In this document: one piece after another, positions 1 through 9,540 of the stretch
Layout: each line of letters begins with the position of its first letter
Numbering within the stretch: position 1 is the first letter of the stretch
Assembly: GCA_037045685.1 (NCBI GenBank)
Contig: JBAOII010000023.1
Coordinates: forward strand, 434,001 to 498,000
Length of the DNA stretch: 64,000 bases
Source of the DNA: Competibacter_A sp037045685
Lineage (GTDB): Bacteria > Pseudomonadota > Gammaproteobacteria > Competibacterales > Competibacteraceae
Reading direction: 5' to 3'
Notes under the pieces: model-generated
Told to the model about the DNA's origin: nothing
Database searches by the model: none
What the model saw: the letters and a program-made list of their open reading frames with translations, nothing else
Translations under genes and position numbers: made by a program

Positions 1-111
1 GCGGGCCTTATCGTAGTCTGGCTCTTCCGCACTTACGGCATTCGTTGGCAGCGCGATCAGTATGATCGACAGGCTTGCCCATTGTGGAATCTTAAACCAC
101 AACCTCGACAT
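1..111 (-). CDS. Small secreted protein, N-terminal part only (cut by window edge)
   Basis: An ATG at 109-111 on the minus strand opens 37 codons that run off the left edge. It is preceded by a purine-rich ribosome site (GAGGAGAGGGG). The start reads MSRLWFKIPQWASLSIILIA, then LPTNAVSA before EEPDY. This is a typical Sec signal peptide with an AXA-type cleavage site (VSA). It lies 109 nt downstream of the Gly/Met-rich gene and on the same strand, so it is probably the third gene of one transcript of secreted proteins. The function is unknown, since only the exported N-terminus is visible. Confidence 0.5.
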   Translation of the reverse strand, partial: MSRLWFKIPQWASLSIILIALPTNAVSAEEPDYDKAR

Positions 112-219
112 AACCCCTCTCCTCACTCTAGCGATCAATACGGAATTGCGCGCATCGTCGTAAGGCAAGGGGGATGTCTAATGCGCACATCCCCGCTCGC
201 TCACGCTGTCGGGTAGCAG

Positions 220-1251
<1,032 letters not shown>

Positions 1252-1360
1252 GAAGTCCTCCAATTTGTCCAGATGTGAGTGATGCAAAAAGAAAGGTGTT
1301 TCTTCGGAAAATTTAGCGAGCGATTTGGCTTTTGATTGGTTTTTAAATCGGGAACTTGGA

Positions 1361-1678
1361 TTATTTTTTATGCCAACCACGAATATCGTAGCGGCCTGTC
1401 ATACCGGGGCGATTGAACGGTGTGTACCAATTGCCTTGATCTTCCAGAAAACGAATACTTGGGGGATAAGGTGGATCGATACCTGTCAAGGCTTTTTTGT
1501 ACCAATCATCGCCTTTTTGAACCCGGCTGATGGTCGGGGCGCCTGCGGGGCGTTGATTCGGTTTTAGGCCCGCGATGTATCCGCTTTCCTTCGGTTCCGA
1601 GCCAAAGGCATCGTCAATGCCTGGCTGACTCCCGATCACCAGGCCGACCAAGACCACGATTCGCATTTGTTGTCTCAT
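1361..1678 (-). CDS. Small secreted hypothetical protein
   Basis: The protein has 105 residues when started at the ATG at 1676-1678. That start gives a signal peptide (MRQQMRIVVLVGLVIGSQPG, then IDDAFG). The upstream ATG at 1741 would add 21 polar residues in front and looks wrong. The mature part is rich in Pro, Gly, Tyr and Trp (GLKPNQRPAGAPTISRVQKG; WYTPFNRPGMTGRYDIRGW) and ends in Lys-Lys. I do not recognise a family. It is the first gene of a minus-strand set of three exported proteins, 110 nt ahead of the Gly/Met-rich gene. Confidence 0.6.
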   Translation of the reverse strand: MRQQMRIVVLVGLVIGSQPGIDDAFGSEPKESGYIAGLKPNQRPAGAPTISRVQKGDDWYKKALTGIDPPYPPSIRFLEDQGNWYTPFNRPGMTGRYDIRGWHKK

Positions 1679-1818
1679 TATTGTGCTTCTCGAAGTGGTT
1701 AGCGGACTCCGTGAGTTCGCCGATAGCAATGAACGAACCATCAGAAATAACTTATTGAATATAAAATTAAAATTATCGAAAAATGCAGCATGACTGGGAT
1801 AAGAGGGAGGGCGGATAC

Positions 1819-1897
1819 GCCAAAATGGCGGATATGCTGCGAGATATTAACCTTAATTAATTGAAATGGAGCGGGTTTATGAGTATGCCAAAATGGC
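1819..1897. promoter_or_regulatory. Two identical 11-bp palindromes in a divergent intergenic region
   Basis: The palindrome GCCAAAATGGC occurs at 1819-1829 and again at 1887-1897, each preceded by TA(C/T). The two copies are 68 bp apart in the AT-rich gap between the minus-strand secreted-protein genes and the plus-strand EACC1-like gene. Paired palindromes in a divergent promoter region suggest operator sites for a dimeric repressor. The regulator is unknown. Confidence 0.4.
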
Positions 1898-2011
1898 AGG
1901 AAGGTGGGAATCCGGGACCGTAAGATCGAAATTTTGAATCGGGCTGCAATCGTCGCTATCTTTGTGCGAGGCAACAGGAAATCAGGATTGACCCAGCGGG
2001 AGCATGTCGTC

Positions 2012-2377
2012 ATGCACATCTATCTCACCAGCGATGATTCCAATCACTTGGCGCAACTGGCCGCCAGCCTGAACCAAGACCTGCAAGCCGCCGGCTTGGG
2101 GGAAGATTTCACTTGGCGTTCCGAGGATGCGGAGCCGGTGAGGGGCGAACCGATCAGTACCGCCATGATCATCCTGGCGATGGTCGGCGCCGGCGGCGCG
2201 GCGACGGTGGCCGCCAGCAAGGGCGGTTTTCTCACCCGCTTGGCCGAGGTGCTGGAGACCTGGCTCAAGCGCAACCAAGTGGAAATCACCGTGCAGGCCA
2301 AGGGCCAGAAAATCGCGATGTCCGGCTCGGCGCGCAATATCGAGAAGCTGTTGACCAAGGCGCTCGAAGACCGCTGA
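2012..2377 (+). CDS. EACC1-like small effector-associated protein
   Basis: The protein has 121 residues. The ATG at 2012 is chosen because GGGAG precedes it; the longer upstream frame has no support. The layout is a strand-rich N-terminus, a Gly/Ala-rich hydrophobic helix in the middle (ILAMVGAGGAATVAASKGGF), and a C-terminal part (VEITVQAKGQKIAMSGS). This layout fits the Effector-Associated Constant Component 1 proteins, which accompany CHAT or other effectors and STAND NTPases in NTP-dependent conflict systems. It lies 30 nt upstream of the CHAT-NTPase gene, which has its own strong ribosome site, so the two are surely co-transcribed. The family call is from recalled pattern, not from a search. 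Confidence 0.55.
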   Translation: MHIYLTSDDSNHLAQLAASLNQDLQAAGLGEDFTWRSEDAEPVRGEPISTAMIILAMVGAGGAATVAASKGGFLTRLAEVLETWLKRNQVEITVQAKGQKIAMSGSARNIEKLLTKALEDR

Positions 2378-2407
2378 TCGCGATTTCCGACGGGGGAGGG
2401 AAAACCC

Positions 2408-5400
2408 ATGCAACGGTTCACGTTCCAAATTTTCGCCCAAACCGCCTCCGAACAACGGTTGCGTTTGCTGGACGAGCAGGGGAAATTGCTCGGCGAGCGT
2501 TCCTTGCCGCAGGCCGACATCGAGCGGTTCATCGCCGAGGTGGAGAAGGAGTATCGCAGCAGCAGGCTGGACTTGCGCGGTCTGGGCCGCCGGCTGTACG
2601 AGTGGCTGGACGGTCCCACCGAACGCTGGTTGGCGGGGCTGCGGGCGCAACATCCCGATCTGGCGCTGCATGTCGATGTCGAAAACCGCCTGCGCCATTT
2701 GCCGTGGGAACTGCTCTACAGCGGCGGTCATCTCTGCGGCCACGCCCATCAGCGCTTTACTCCCGTCCGGCGGGTGAACGGCCGGTGCGCTGCCGACCAA
2801 CCGCAACCGGCCAACCGGCCGTTGCGGGTGCTGTTCATGGCGGCCTCGCCGGAGGATGTGTTGCCGGTGCTGGATTTCGAGGCGGAAGAAGCGCGGATTT
2901 TGGGCGCCACCCGCCGCTGGCCCCTCGAATTGGCGGTGGAGGAAAGCGGCAGCCTGGAGGGCTTGCGGGAGCAGGTGACGGCGGTGGAGGCCGGCTATTT
3001 CGACGTGTTTCATCTGAGCGGCCACGCCGGTACAGGGAAGACCGGCAAACCCGTTTTCGTGCTGGAAGATTCGCTCGGTTTCAGACATGAGGCCGATGCC
3101 GGCGAACTGGCCGAAGCGTTCAATCACCGCTGGCCGCGCTTGCTGTTTCTGTCCGGCTGCCGCACCGGCCAATCGCTGGAGCAGGGCGAGTTGCCTTCGC
3201 TGTGCGAGGCGCTGGTGGCGGCGGGCGCCCCGGCGGTGCTGGGCTGGGCCTTGCCGGTGGGGGATCGGGACGCCAGCCAGGCCGCCGCCTATCTGTACGA
3301 GCAATTGGCCAGCGGCGAACGGCTCGACGCGGCGGTGGCCCATGCCCGCCAACAATTGCTGGCGAAAGAGGATTCCCGTTATTGGCATCTGCTGCGGTTG
3401 TACGCCGACGCCACGCCCTTGTCGGCGCTGGTGACGGCCCTCAAAACCAAAGGGCGGGCGCCACTGTTGTTGCGCGAGGCCCGCGCCGAGTTTCTGGATG
3501 CCGCCGGCAAGGTGGAAGTCTGTCCCCGCGAGCGGTTCGTGGGGCGGCGGCGGCCGTTGCAGCGGTGTTTGCGGGCGCTCAAGAGCGTTGCCGGCGAGGA
3601 TTGTTACGCCGAGGGCGTGCTGCTGCACGGCATGGGCGGGCTGGGCAAGAGCAGTCTGGCGGCGCGCTTGTGCGACCGCTTGCCGGATTATCGGCGGCTG
3701 GTCTGGGTGGGGCAGGTGGACGAGCTGGCATTGCTCCGCGTGCTGGGCGACAAGCTGGACGACGCGACGGCCATCGCCCGCTTGAACGAGCCGGGCTTGC
3801 CGCTGAAAGCGCGGTTGCGGCGCTTGTTGCAGGAAACCTTGGCGACGGCTCCGGCGCTGTTCGTGTTCGACGATTTCGAGCACAGCCTGGAGCGGAGCGA
3901 GGAGGGCAACGTCAGCCTGAAGCCGGGAACCTTGCCGGTGCTGCGGGATTTGCTGGCGGCGCTCCGCGAAACCGGCTCCGCGTGCCGGGTGATCGTGACC
4001 AGCCGCTGGAAATTTCCGTTGCCGGGACCGGCCACGCTGTACCCGGAAGGTTTGGAGTCGCTGCGCGGGGCGGATTTGGAGAAGAAGACCCAGCAGTTGG
4101 AGGCGCTCGGAGCCGAGGCCAAGACCGCCGCCGCCATCAAGGAACGGGCGCTGAAACTGGCGGCGGGCAATCCGCGCTTGCTGGAATGGCTGGATCGGGC
4201 GATTCAGGACCAAGCTACCGATGAAATTGCGTTGCTGACGGCGCTGGAGCAGAAAGAAGCGCGATTCCGGGAAGATGTGCTGCTGAAACAACTGGTGGAG
4301 CAGCAGACGGAAGCCGGGCGGCGGCTGTTGGCTTTTCTGGCCCTGTATCAACTGCCCGTGCCCAGGTCCGCCGTGGCGGCGGTGATGGACGGGCCAGTGC
4401 CGGAAGCCGATTTACAGCGGGCGGTGAATCTGGGGCTGGTGGAAGCGGGCCGAGACCCCGCCACGACCGAGCCGCGCTATTACGTTTCCCCGTTATTGGA
4501 CGAAGCGTTGCGGGAGGAACTCGACGACGCCGAGCGAACGGAGGCCCGCCAACGGGCGGCGCGGCATCTCTATCGAAATCTGGTGGAAAGCGGGGGACGG
4601 TATCGACGAAGCGCGGGCGCTGGAAATCCACCGGCTGGCGCTGCAATCGGGCGAAGCGGCGATTGCCGGCGAACTCGCGGATGTGGTCGCCAATCGCTGG
4701 GTCAATAGCCACCGCTACCGGGAGGCCGAGCGGCTCTGTCAAGACACCTTGAAACTGGGGGAAGACTACCGCCTGTCGCACCGCTTGGCGCGAGCGGAGG
4801 AGGTGCTTGGAAAAACGGACGAAGCGAAGCGACATTATGAAACCGCACTTGCTGGGTGCCCCCAGATCAATGCCGAAACTGAAAAAAACGTCATCAGTGA
4901 ATATGCGGCGATTCAGCATAATTTGGCTGGCTTGCTGGTTCAGATGCGGCGACATCGAGCGCGCCCTCGGCCTGTGGCGGGACTCGCTGGCCCTCTGGGA
5001 GCAGATCGGCGACGTTGGGGGCAAGGCGGCGACGCTGCATCAAATGGCGGGCGTGATCGCCCAGCGCGGCGACATCGAGCGCGCCCTCGGCCTGTGGCGG
5101 GACTCGCTGGCCCTCAAAGAGCAGATCGGCGACGTTGGGGGCAAGGCGGCGACGCTGCATCAAATGGCGGGCGTGATCGCCCAGCGCGGCGACATCGAGC
5201 GCGCCCTCGGCCTGTGGCGGGACTCGCTGGCCCTCAAAGAGCAGATCGGCGACGTTGGGGGCAAGGCGGCGACGCTGCATCAAATGGCGGGCGTGATCGC
5301 CCAGCGCGGCGACATCGAGCGCGCCCTCGGCCTGTGGCGGGACTCGCTGGCCCTCTGGGATCAGATCGGCGACGTTGGGGGCAAGGCGGCGACGCTGCAT

Positions 5401-6063
5401 CAAATGGCGGGCGTGATCGCCCAGCGCGGCGACATCGAGCGCGCCCTCGGCCTGTGGCGGGACTCGCTGGCCCTCAAAGAGCAGATCGGCGACGTTCGGG
5501 GCAAGGCGGCGACGCTGCGCGAATATGGCGTGGCTGGCCGCGTCCCAAGGTGATCGGGAGCAGGCCCGCCCGCTTTATCTGCAATCCGCACAGGCACTCG
5601 CTTGCGATCCGGGCTTGGCCGGATTTGGCGACCGTGCTCGGGAACCTCGGCGCGCTCGACGAAGAAGACGCCATCGCTTTTCTAGGGCAAGCGCTTTGGC
5701 TGGCGCTGCATGTGCAGGTTCCCCTGGATGAGCCTGCTCGGCCTCGCATATCCGCGCTCCTGCAAAAGCTCGGCTTCGACGCGGAACCCGCCCCGCTGTT
5801 CGCGGCGGCGGCGGTGCTGCGGGTGCTGGCGCAGTGCCAGGACCACCCGGAAGCGGAACAGTTGCAGGGTCGGGCGCTGGGGTTGGTTATGGAAATGCGC
5901 CGAAGAGCGCGGCATCACTGCCGAGCAGTTTGAAGGATGGCTGGCCGGCCAGCGCCTCAACGACCCCGGCCATGTGTTGCCCGCCGCCGAACAAGCCCTT
6001 ATCCAACTGGTGGGCGACGCGAACTGGCTGTTCGACCGGGCGGCGGTCTTGCAAACCGACTGA
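2408..6063 (+). CDS. CHAT protease-NTPase (STAND/NB-ARC)-TPR protein, reading frame broken five times
   Basis: Removing five single bases restores one protein of about 1,216 residues. The N-terminal CHAT (caspase-like) domain has His near residue 206 (HLSGHAG) and Cys near residue 251 (LFLSGCRTGQ). An NB-ARC-like NTPase follows, with a P-loop near residues 407-415 (GMGGLGKSS) and Walker B near 485 (LFVFDDFE). The last third is TPR-like and contains five near-identical 40-residue repeats (GDIERALGLWRDSLALKEQI...). The breaks lie at about 4592-4596 (run of G), 4943-4947, 5520-5525, 5615-5620 and 5895-5900. CHAT-STAND-TPR proteins are proposed signal-triggered proteases in bacterial immunity or cell suicide. 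Here the EACC1-like gene is upstream and a toxin-antitoxin pair is downstream. The breaks look like sequencing insertions because every other break in the window does too; true decay is the alternative. Confidence 0.75.
4946..5518 (+). repeat. Five 120-bp direct repeats encoding TPR-like units
   Basis: Units start at 4946, 5066, 5186, 5306 and 5426, the last one partial. They are almost identical at the DNA level. The main differences are in the codons for two adjacent residues (LWEQ, LKEQ, LKEQ, LWDQ, LKEQ) and one Gly-to-Arg change in the last copy. Silent positions are not diverged, which indicates very recent duplication or gene conversion. Confidence 0.95.
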
Positions 6064-6205
6064 GCGGGTGCCGATCTCACTTTGTCGGGCGGGAATCGGG
6101 ATAAAAGGCGCGGCCTGATTCCCTTGCGGCTTTGGAAGAACGGGCATTGTCGCGGATATCCCGGCCCGCTGAAAAACAAGCGGGTGGGGGCAAAAAAAGC
6201 CGCGG

Positions 6206-6463
6206 TCACCCGTAATGATGTCTGCAGGCGATGATGGTCAGGGTATCCGCTTCCACCTTGTAGATCAGCCGATGCTCATCGGTGATGCGTCGCGACCAGT
6301 AGCCACGCAATTCATGCTTGAGAGGTTCCGGCTTGCCGATGCCTTGATGAGGGTTGCGCGCGATGTCCAGGATCAGGGTCACGATGCGCTTGTGAATCTT
6401 TCGATCCTGTTCGGCCCAAGCGGTGAAGTCGGCAAAGGCCCCCTGCTCGAACGCGATTTTCAT
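6206..6463 (-). CDS. yoeB: YoeB-type mRNA interferase toxin
   Basis: The 85-residue protein has the size and sequence of Txe/YoeB toxins, ribosome-dependent endoribonucleases of the RelE fold. The family core is visible (PLKHELRGYWSRRITDEHRL) and it ends HHYG, which carries the C-terminal His-Tyr pair needed for catalysis. It overlaps the antitoxin gene by four bases (ATGA), so translation is coupled. Together with the CHAT module next door it extends a small defence-like region. Confidence 0.9.
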   Translation of the reverse strand: MKIAFEQGAFADFTAWAEQDRKIHKRIVTLILDIARNPHQGIGKPEPLKHELRGYWSRRITDEHRLIYKVEADTLTIIACRHHYG

Positions 6464-6699
6464 CGCAAATCGGCCAAGTCCACCGTTACCAAATCGCGTT
6501 GTTGGCGGACGTTTTCGATGGCTTCCAGCAAGCGGGCGCGGTTCGCCGGTTCCGCCAGCAGGTAGGCGGTTTCATCCTGTTCCGCCGTCTCCGCCTCGCA
6601 GACCGCAATCTCGATGGTCTTGTGCCGGAACAGGGTTTTGAGGGATTCCAGGAACTCGACCGACAGCTCGTCGGCGTTCAGCCGGTAAAGGGTGTACAT
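6460..6699 (-). CDS. Antitoxin partner of YoeB
   Basis: The 79-residue protein is encoded directly upstream of yoeB, with a four-base overlap. The C-terminal half has the YefM-like toxin-binding pattern (ETAYLLAEPANRARLLEAIE). The N-terminal half (MYTLYRLNADELSVEFLESL) does not look like the usual Phd/YefM DNA-binding fold, so this is a variant antitoxin. Autorepression of the pair is expected but I found no clear operator. Confidence 0.8.
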   Translation of the reverse strand: MYTLYRLNADELSVEFLESLKTLFRHKTIEIAVCEAETAEQDETAYLLAEPANRARLLEAIENVRQQRDLVTVDLADLR

Positions 6700-6751
6700 G
6701 GCAGGCTCCCGACAAGGAAAGCGGAAATGGTACGGGTTTGGGCGGCGGCTT

Positions 6752-8260
6752 TCACCGCCCCTTGGAATGCGGGCATTCTCCGATCAGCTCCACCTTGCCG
6801 TCCTCGTCCACCGCCTCCAGCCGCACCGCGAAGCCCCACAGCCGGTGCAGGTGCTTCAACACTTCTTGGAAATTTTCGTGCAGCGGCCGACGGTTGTAGC
6901 GGGTGTGGCGCAGAGTCAGCGAGCGATCCTTGCGGTAGGCCACGTTCCACACCTGAATGTTCGGCTCGCGGCTGCCGAGGTTGTATTGATCGGACAGCGC
7001 CAGCCGCAACCGCCGATAGCCGGCATCGTCGTGAATGGCGGTGATTTCCAGCTCTTCCTGGGTGTCGTCGTCCAGCACCGCGAACAGCTTGAAATCGCGC
7101 ATCACCTTGGGCGACAGGTATTGGGCGATGAAACTCTCGTCCTTGAAGTTGCGCATCGCGAAGTCCAGAGTCTTGATCCAATCCTGACCGGCGATGCCCG
7201 GGAACCAGTGGCGGTCCTCGTCGGTCGGCTCCTGGCAGATGCGCTTGATGTCGCTCATCATGGCGAAGCCCAGCGCGTAGGGGTTGAGACCGGAGTAGTA
7301 GGGATGATCGAACGGCAACTGCTGGACGACGCTGGTGTGCGACTGCAAAAACTCGATCATGAAACCGTCGTTGACGTAGCCCTCGTCGTACAGCCGGTTC
7401 ATCAGGGTGTAGTGCCAGAACGTTGCCCAGCCTTCATTCATCACCTGCGTCTGGCGTTGCGGATAAAAATACTGGCCGAGCTTGCGCACGATCCGCACGA
7501 TCTCGCGCTGCCACGGCTCCAATAGCGGCGCGTTCTTCTCGATGAAATACAGCAGGTTCTCCTGCGGCTCGGCGGGAAAGCGCGGCTCGATCACCGCCGT
7601 TTCCGCTTGCTTGACGGGGATGGTTCGCCACAGGTCGTTCAGCTGCAACTGCAAATAGGCTTCCCGCTCCCGCTGGCGCTGTTTCTCCTCGCCCAGCGAC
7701 AGCGGCGCCGGGTGCTTGTAGCGGTCCACGCCGTAGTTCATCAGCGCGTGGCAGGAGTCCAGGAACAGCTCCACGGTCTCCTCGCCGAAATGCTCCTCGC
7801 ACTCGGCCACGTAATTGCGGGCGAACAGCAGGTAGTCGATGATCGCGTCGGCGCTGGTCCAGGTGCGGAACAGGTAGTTGCCCTTGAAGAAAGAGTTGTG
7901 GCCGTAGGCGGCGTGGGCGATGACCAGCGCCTGCATCATCGCGGTGTTCTCCTCCATGAGATAAGCGATGCAGGGGTCGGAGTTGATGACGATCTCGTAA
8001 GCCAGCCCCATCTGGCCGCGCCGGTAATTCTTCTCGGTCATCACGAACTGCTTGCCGTAGGACCAGTGCTTGTAGCCGAGCGGCATCCCCACCGAAGAAT
8101 AGGCGTCCATCATCTGCTCGGCGGTGATGATCTCGATCTGGTTCGGGTAGGTGTCCAGCCCGAATTCCTCGGCGGCGATGTGGCCGATGACCTCGTTGTA
8201 GCGCTCCAGCATCGGGAACGTCCATTCGGAGGAGTCGGAAATCAGTCGCGTCGAGTTCAT
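6752..8260 (-). CDS. ycgB: SpoVR family protein (YcgB)
   Basis: The 502-residue protein has the usual SpoVR/YcgB length. The ATG at 8260 is chosen because it overlaps the stop of yeaH by four bases and gives the expected N-terminus (MNSTRLISDSSEWTFPMLER). Conserved patches include DTYPNQIEIITAEQMMDAYS, HAAYGHNSFFKGNYLF and MNEGWATFWHYTLMNRLYDE. The biochemical role is unresolved; in enterobacteria it belongs to the stress-induced yeaG-yeaH-ycgB group. It is the last gene of that operon here. Confidence 0.95.
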   Translation of the reverse strand: MNSTRLISDSSEWTFPMLERYNEVIGHIAAEEFGLDTYPNQIEIITAEQMMDAYSSVGMPLGYKHWSYGKQFVMTEKNYRRGQMGLAYEIVINSDPCIAYLMEENTAMMQALVIAHAAYGHNSFFKGNYLFRTWTSADAIIDYLLFARNYVAECEEHFGEETVELFLDSCHALMNYGVDRYKHPAPLSLGEEKQRQREREAYLQLQLNDLWRTIPVKQAETAVIEPRFPAEPQENLLYFIEKNAPLLEPWQREIVRIVRKLGQYFYPQRQTQVMNEGWATFWHYTLMNRLYDEGYVNDGFMIEFLQSHTSVVQQLPFDHPYYSGLNPYALGFAMMSDIKRICQEPTDEDRHWFPGIAGQDWIKTLDFAMRNFKDESFIAQYLSPKVMRDFKLFAVLDDDTQEELEITAIHDDAGYRRLRLALSDQYNLGSREPNIQVWNVAYRKDRSLTLRHTRYNRRPLHENFQEVLKHLHRLWGFAVRLEAVDEDGKVELIGECPHSKGR

Positions 8261-9525
8261 GACACGCGCCTCTTGAACAGGTCCCGGAAGACCGGGTAGA
8301 TGTCGGCGGGACCGTCGATCTGCCGCATGGCGAAATTGGGGTGCAGGCCCTTCACTTCTTCGTAAGCCTCCCACAGGCTCTGGTGGCGGTCCGGGGTGAT
8401 TTCGATGTAGGCGTAATAGCGCACGAACGGCATGATCTGCTTGAGCAGGATGTCCTTGCAAGCCGGCGAGTCGTGATGCCAGTTGTCGCCGTCCGAGGCT
8501 TGGGCCGCGTAGATGTTCCAGCTCGACAGCGGATACCGGTCGGCGACGATTTCGCCCATCAGGTTCAAGGCGCTGGAGACCACGGTGCCGCCGGTTTCCC
8601 GCGAGTAGAAAAATTCCTGTTCGTCCACTTCCTTGGCCACGGTGTGATGGCGGATGAACACCACCTCGATCTTTTCGTAGTTGCGCTTCAGGAACAGGTA
8701 AAGCAGGGTGAAGAAGCGCTTGGCCAGATCCTTGCGCGCCCGGTCCATGGAACCGGACACGTCCATGACGCAAAACATCACCGCCTGGGTCGTGGGCTGC
8801 GGTTGCAGAACGCGGTTGACGTAGCGCAGATCGAAGGTGTCGATAAAGGGCACCGCCCGCGCCCGCGCCCGCAGATGGTCGATTTCCTCGATCAGCTCCT
8901 TCGCGCGGATTTCGTCCACCGGCGGTTCCGCCAGCAGCCTTTGCAGTTCCTCTTCCGCCTCGCGCAAGCGGCGGGTGTAAGGGGCCGCCATGGCCATCCG
9001 CCGCGCCATCGCGCCTTTCAGCGAGCGCACCACATCGATGTTGGCCGGGTTGCCGGCGCTGGTGTAGCCGGCCCGCACCGATTTGAACTCGGCGACCTTG
9101 GCGAGTTGGGTGCGGACCAGGTTGGGCAGTTCCAGATCCTCGAAGAACAGCTCCAGGAACTCCTCGCGCGACAGCTCGAACACGAAATCGTCCTCGCCCT
9201 CGCCGCTGTTGCTGGCCTGGCCGCCGCCGGAACCGCCGCCACCGCCGCCTTGGGGCCGGGCCACCCGGTCGCCCTTGGTGAATTCCTTGTTGCCCGGATG
9301 GATGGCTTCGCGCCGGCCGCCCGGCCCGTGGCCGAACACGGGCTCGGACAGGTCGCGGGCCGGGATGTTGACCTTCTCGCCGTTGTCGATGTCGGTGATG
9401 CTGCGGCCGTTCATGGCCTCGGTCACGGCCTTCTTGATCTGGTTTTTAAAGCGCCGGATGAAGCGCTGGCGGTTGACGGCGCTTTTGTTCTTGCCGTCCA
9501 GCCGCCGGTCGATAAGCGTGGCCAT
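8257..9525 (-). CDS. yeaH: YeaH/YhbH family protein (DUF444)
   Basis: The 422-residue protein matches the DUF444 family in length and layout. It has a basic N-terminus (LIDRRLDGKNKSAVNRQRFI), a low-complexity Gly-rich linker near residues 90-105, and a C-terminal von Willebrand A-like region with a metal-binding motif (CVMDVSGSMD). It sits between prkA and spoVR, with a four-base overlap to the latter. It probably acts with the PrkA kinase during starvation or nitrogen stress. Confidence 0.95.
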   Translation of the reverse strand: MATLIDRRLDGKNKSAVNRQRFIRRFKNQIKKAVTEAMNGRSITDIDNGEKVNIPARDLSEPVFGHGPGGRREAIHPGNKEFTKGDRVARPQGGGGGGSGGGQASNSGEGEDDFVFELSREEFLELFFEDLELPNLVRTQLAKVAEFKSVRAGYTSAGNPANIDVVRSLKGAMARRMAMAAPYTRRLREAEEELQRLLAEPPVDEIRAKELIEEIDHLRARARAVPFIDTFDLRYVNRVLQPQPTTQAVMFCVMDVSGSMDRARKDLAKRFFTLLYLFLKRNYEKIEVVFIRHHTVAKEVDEQEFFYSRETGGTVVSSALNLMGEIVADRYPLSSWNIYAAQASDGDNWHHDSPACKDILLKQIMPFVRYYAYIEITPDRHQSLWEAYEEVKGLHPNFAMRQIDGPADIYPVFRDLFKRRVS

Positions 9526-9540
9526 GCGCGATGTCCCCGA

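Noticed and set aside
1982..4351. Minus-strand open frame of 789 codons opposite the CHAT gene
   Set aside because: It is Gln/Arg-rich with no domain and no start signal, a shadow of GC-rich coding DNA on the other strand.
4946..5518. Array of regular direct repeats considered as CRISPR
   Set aside because: Units of 120 bp abut without spacers and lie in frame within a coding sequence.
6165..6184. Inverted repeat CCCGCT...AGCGGG near the end of yoeB
   Set aside because: It has a six-base stem with an 8-nt loop and no T run in the proper direction, too weak for a terminator.
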